Source: JAWKWH01 sp040830725 | GTDB lineage: Bacteria > Pseudomonadota > Alphaproteobacteria > Rhizobiales > Rhizobiaceae | Direction: 5' to 3' | NCBI GenBank assembly: GCA_040830725.1 | Contig: JBFOMG010000001.1 | Location: 175,949-239,948, forward strand | Length of the DNA stretch: 64,000 nt | Part shown: piece by piece, positions 61,817-64,000 of the stretch | Numbering within the stretch: position 1 is the first letter of the stretch | Layout: each line of letters opens with the position of its first letter | Position numbers and translations under genes: made by a program | Notes under the pieces: model-generated | The model's database searches: none | The model's input: the letters and a program-made list of their open reading frames with translations, nothing else | What the model was told of the DNA's origin: nothing

Positions 61817-62656
61817 CTACCAGAGCGAATAGCGGACGCCAACCTTGACTTCGTGCTGCATGAAACCATCGTCGACGCCCTGTACGCCGGTCGCGCCAGC
61901 AGCGAGGCTGGCTGCGTCGAAGCCGAACATGTCGCCACCGGTGATGTGGCGGAACTTGTAGCCAAGGTCAATTTTCATGTTGCGGGTGATGTCGTAGGCA
62001 ACGCCGGCCATCAGACCGTAGGTGAAGCGCCAGGTGGACAATCCGGCGTGGGTGGTCGCGACCGGAACCGGTACGGCCGGGCAGCCGGCGCCAACGCAGT
62101 TCTGTACACCACGGACCGTACCCCACTGCACGCGGCTCATGCCTGCGCCCGCGCCCACATAGGGGGTAAACCCGGCGTAGGTTCCCAAATCGCCGTAGAG
62201 ATTGGCAAGAATGGAGTAGGTCGTGACATTGGAGTTGAATGTGGTCGAACAGGTATCGCCCGCTATACCGCCGGCACAGGGCACGGCGCTTGGCACCAGC
62301 CCGTTGAAATCATTGTCCTGGCCCTCGACTGTCGCATCAGCGCGAAGCCAGCGATTGAACTGGTAGCCGAAACCGACGCCCCAGACATAGTTGTTGTCGA
62401 AGTTCGACGTGGTGAAGTTTGACGGCGTATAGACGCCGGCGTTGAAGACGCGATAGCTCGCTGCGCCGTTGGAATCGGCGCCGAAGCTGTAACCGAGGTC
62501 TCCGCGCAGATACCAGCCATTGCCGACTTCGACCGGAACAAATTCCGGCGCCTTGTCGACGACAATCGGCGGGTCATAGTCGGCGGCGATTGCCGGTGCG
62601 GTTGCAATTGCGGCCGTTGTTGCGGCTGCAAGCAGAAAACGCGAAAACAGGGTCAT
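61817..62656 (-). CDS. outer-membrane beta-barrel protein, Omp25/Omp31-like
   Basis: 279 residues. Signal peptide about 1-25 (ending APAIAA), then an eight-stranded barrel pattern with alternating aromatics: GWYLRGDLGYSFG early, YVWGVGFGYQFNRWLRADATVE, LANLYGDLGTYAGFTPYVGAGAGMSRV, and the C-terminal aromatic end VGVRYSLW needed for BAM recognition. Homologues in Brucella and Rhizobium are major surface proteins. ATG 62656 has GGAG upstream. A TTAA-N7-TTAA site stands 85 bp before the start. Confidence 0.9.
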   Translation of the reverse strand: MTLFSRFLLAAATTAAIATAPAIAADYDPPIVVDKAPEFVPVEVGNGWYLRGDLGYSFGADSNGAASYRVFNAGVYTPSNFTTSNFDNNYVWGVGFGYQFNRWLRADATVEGQDNDFNGLVPSAVPCAGGIAGDTCSTTFNSNVTTYSILANLYGDLGTYAGFTPYVGAGAGMSRVQWGTVRGVQNCVGAGCPAVPVPVATTHAGLSTWRFTYGLMAGVAYDITRNMKIDLGYKFRHITGGDMFGFDAASLAAGATGVQGVDDGFMQHEVKVGVRYSLW

Positions 62657-62740
62657 GTTGTTAGCTCCAGAACGGTGCGATCCCCCCACTTGCCCGCAAG
62701 GGAACGGCTGTTTGCTGAAGCCAAATATTAACCATAGTGG

Positions 62741-62755
62741 TTAAGCCACGGTTAA
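62741..62755. promoter_or_regulatory. CtrA-type site (TTAA-N7-TTAA) upstream of the first Omp gene
   Basis: TTAAGCCACGGTTAA, the full consensus of the alphaproteobacterial cell-cycle regulator CtrA, plus a neighbouring TTAACCA half-site at 62728. It lies 85 bp upstream of the start codon at 62656. Confidence 0.6.
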
Positions 62756-62827
62756 GTATGACAGCCAAAAACGAAGTTGGTGAAAATTCTTTTTTTTCAG
62801 GTAGTTGGGCCAGGAAGCAGAAAAAGA

Positions 62828-62853
62828 AAAGCCCGGCTGGCGCCGGGCTTTTT
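62828..62853. terminator. rho-independent terminator after the second Omp gene
   Basis: AAAGCCCGGC and GCCGGGCTTTTT form a stem with loop TGGC. On the minus strand it is followed by TTTTCTTTTTC, 20 bp past the Omp stop at 62874; the plus strand also has a T-run. Confidence 0.88.
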
Positions 62854-62873
62854 GGAAGAAATCTGGTGCCGGA

Positions 62874-63716
62874 TTACTTGTAGACCGGCGGTGTGTATGG
62901 CGGAATATCCGGTGGTGGCGGAGGTGCACAGCGATTGTTCTGGCCACCAAGGTGCCAGCGAAGTCCGGCGCGGCCTTCGTGAACGTTAAACCCGCTGTCG
63001 AAGCCGGGTCCTACGACCGGAGCATATTCGAACATGCGGCCGCCATGAATTCTGGTGTAACGATATCCGACATCCAACTCCATGCGGTCGGTCACGCAGT
63101 AGGAGGCGCCGGCCATAAGAGCCCATGCAAAGCGCCAATTGCTTGCGCCGGCATGAACCGTGGTTACGCCGCCGACTGTGTTGCGAAGATTATCCCACCA
63201 CACATATGCGCCACCGATACCGGCGCCAACATAGGGTGTGATACCGTGATAGGTGCCGAGATCGACATAGGCGTTGGCGAGCAGCAGCAGCGCCTGATAA
63301 GCCGAAGAGTCGACCGAAACACAAGGTACACCGCCGCAAACACCGGTTGTTGATCCGGTGAATGTGGATTTTGCCCAGTAGTCGAGTGTCCAGTCTGTGC
63401 GCAGATATTTGCTGATCTGATAACCGACACCGGCGCCGACAGACCATGTTCCACGCAGATCGGTTGTGGTAAAGGCTGCGGTTCCGGGGGGCGGCCCGTA
63501 GGTGATGTATTGAGTCGAGCGCAGTTTCGACCAATGATAGTCGATATCGCCGCGAATATACCAGCCACCATAGCTGACCTTTGCCGGCTCTTCGTAGACC
63601 ACCGGTGGCGGGGGCTCGATGGGTGGCGGAATGTACGGATCGGCTGCAATTGCCGGTATTGCCGTACCCGCCAGCAGTGCCGCACCCGCGAGTAATGGCC
63701 GGATGGTCTTGAACAT
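62874..63716 (-). CDS. outer-membrane beta-barrel protein with Pro-rich tails at both ends
   Basis: 280 residues. Signal peptide about 1-25 (ending IPAIAA), a Pro-rich linker IPPPIEPPPPVVYEEP, a barrel domain starting GGWYIRGDIDYHW with YLRTDWTLDYWAKS, LANAYVDLGTYHGITPYVGAGIGG and the last strand GRAGLRWHLG, then a second Pro-rich tail ending PPYTPPVYK. Related in its barrel to the neighbouring Omp gene; the tails are not usual. ATG 63716 chosen over GTG 63725 by spacing to GAGGG. A TTAA-N7-TTAA site lies 81 bp upstream. Confidence 0.85.
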   Translation of the reverse strand: MFKTIRPLLAGAALLAGTAIPAIAADPYIPPPIEPPPPVVYEEPAKVSYGGWYIRGDIDYHWSKLRSTQYITYGPPPGTAAFTTTDLRGTWSVGAGVGYQISKYLRTDWTLDYWAKSTFTGSTTGVCGGVPCVSVDSSAYQALLLLANAYVDLGTYHGITPYVGAGIGGAYVWWDNLRNTVGGVTTVHAGASNWRFAWALMAGASYCVTDRMELDVGYRYTRIHGGRMFEYAPVVGPGFDSGFNVHEGRAGLRWHLGGQNNRCAPPPPPDIPPYTPPVYK

Positions 63717-63796
63717 ATTTGTCACCCTCGTTTACGCATCGCGGCACAAGGCGCGCGAAAGTTTAGAACTCGGTGATGGATAATGAAGTCCAAAGG

Positions 63797-63811
63797 TTAA
63801 ATCGGACTTAA
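63797..63811. promoter_or_regulatory. CtrA-type site (TTAA-N7-TTAA) upstream of the second Omp gene
   Basis: TTAAATCGGACTTAA, 81 bp upstream of the start at 63716, nearly the same distance as at the other Omp gene. A further TTAACCA half-site follows near 63834. Confidence 0.6.
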
Positions 63812-63901
63812 CCGTGTTTTTTCACCATGGCGCTTAACCATAGCGACGGGCCACCTGGTTAGAGCGTGTCTGGTTTAGCTGGAAGCAGTTTGAATGGATG
63901 G

Positions 63902-63983
63902 ATTTTTCGCATCTGACGAGGAGAACACCGCAGAGCATAGCTTTCGCTATGGTCGAGGATTTCGACGCTGTCAGAACGGAAAA
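63902..63983. repeat. nested palindromic element at the window edge
   Basis: TTTTTC...GAAAA on the outside, TCTGAC (63912-63917) with GTCAGA (63970-63975), and at the centre CATAGC-tttc-GCTATG (63936-63951). The region after the Omp promoter to 64000 shows no gene. May be an intergenic repeat or the start of a structured transcript whose rest lies outside. Confidence 0.5.
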
Positions 63984-64000
63984 GACACCACTGTAGGGAA

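Overview
The window reads as chromosomal DNA of an alphaproteobacterium, most likely a member of the Hyphomicrobiales (Rhizobiales). This rests on family content and order: an IalB-like protein, Omp25/Omp31-type barrels, the ~1600-residue NAD-glutamate dehydrogenase, a rhizobial MatB, the ffh-GNAT-chorismate mutase-rpsP order, an S16 with a long Ala/Glu tail, a serC leader of alphaproteobacterial type, rluD next to rpoH, and CtrA-type TTAA-N7-TTAA sites. No species can be named from sequence alone.

Layout. 0-9 kb: the end of a DUF1232 gene, a Lon-like protease with an overlapping partner gene, then on the minus strand a three-gene operon of RND adaptor, RND pump and a 2-oxoglutarate/Fe(II) oxygenase. 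9-22 kb: IalB-like protein, histone-deacetylase-like amidohydrolase, rlmN with a membrane protein, LysE-type exporter, MscS-type channel with a secreted hydrolase, argG, a lytic transglycosylase, and two tandem SDR reductases. 22-29 kb: ffh, acetyltransferase, chorismate mutase and rpsP, but no rimM-trmD-rplS; then SRPBCC, typA, a chloramphenicol-acetyltransferase homologue and a CMD protein. 29-42.5 kb: NAD-glutamate dehydrogenase, UMF1-type MFS, ppa, a punA-deoB nucleoside-salvage pair, tRNA-Ala(CGC), yggT, a hydroxyisobutyrate-dehydrogenase homologue, matB and tRNA-Glu(CTC).

42.9-47.1 kb is the unusual part. Six copies or fragments of one mosaic palindromic repeat lie here, mixed with orphan genes, a duplicated gene start, a small hydrophobic peptide ORF and a strongly folded RNA locus (45884-46069) that resembles the prophage C4 antisense RNA and has its own terminator. 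The hairpins inside two of the repeats differ by compensatory base-pair changes.

47-64 kb returns to housekeeping: DUF6476, rluD, rpoH, a large envelope protein, purA, an EamA transporter followed by two degraded copies of its own 3' end, a secreted beta-helix-like protein, a metallo-beta-lactamase-fold hydrolase, a cupin/TetR divergent pair, the serC-serA serine operon with its leader, and two outer-membrane barrels that each carry a TTAA-N7-TTAA site about 80 bp upstream.

The ORFs not listed are shadows on the opposite strand or in other frames of clear genes. No rRNA, CRISPR array, intact transposase or phage structural gene was seen.
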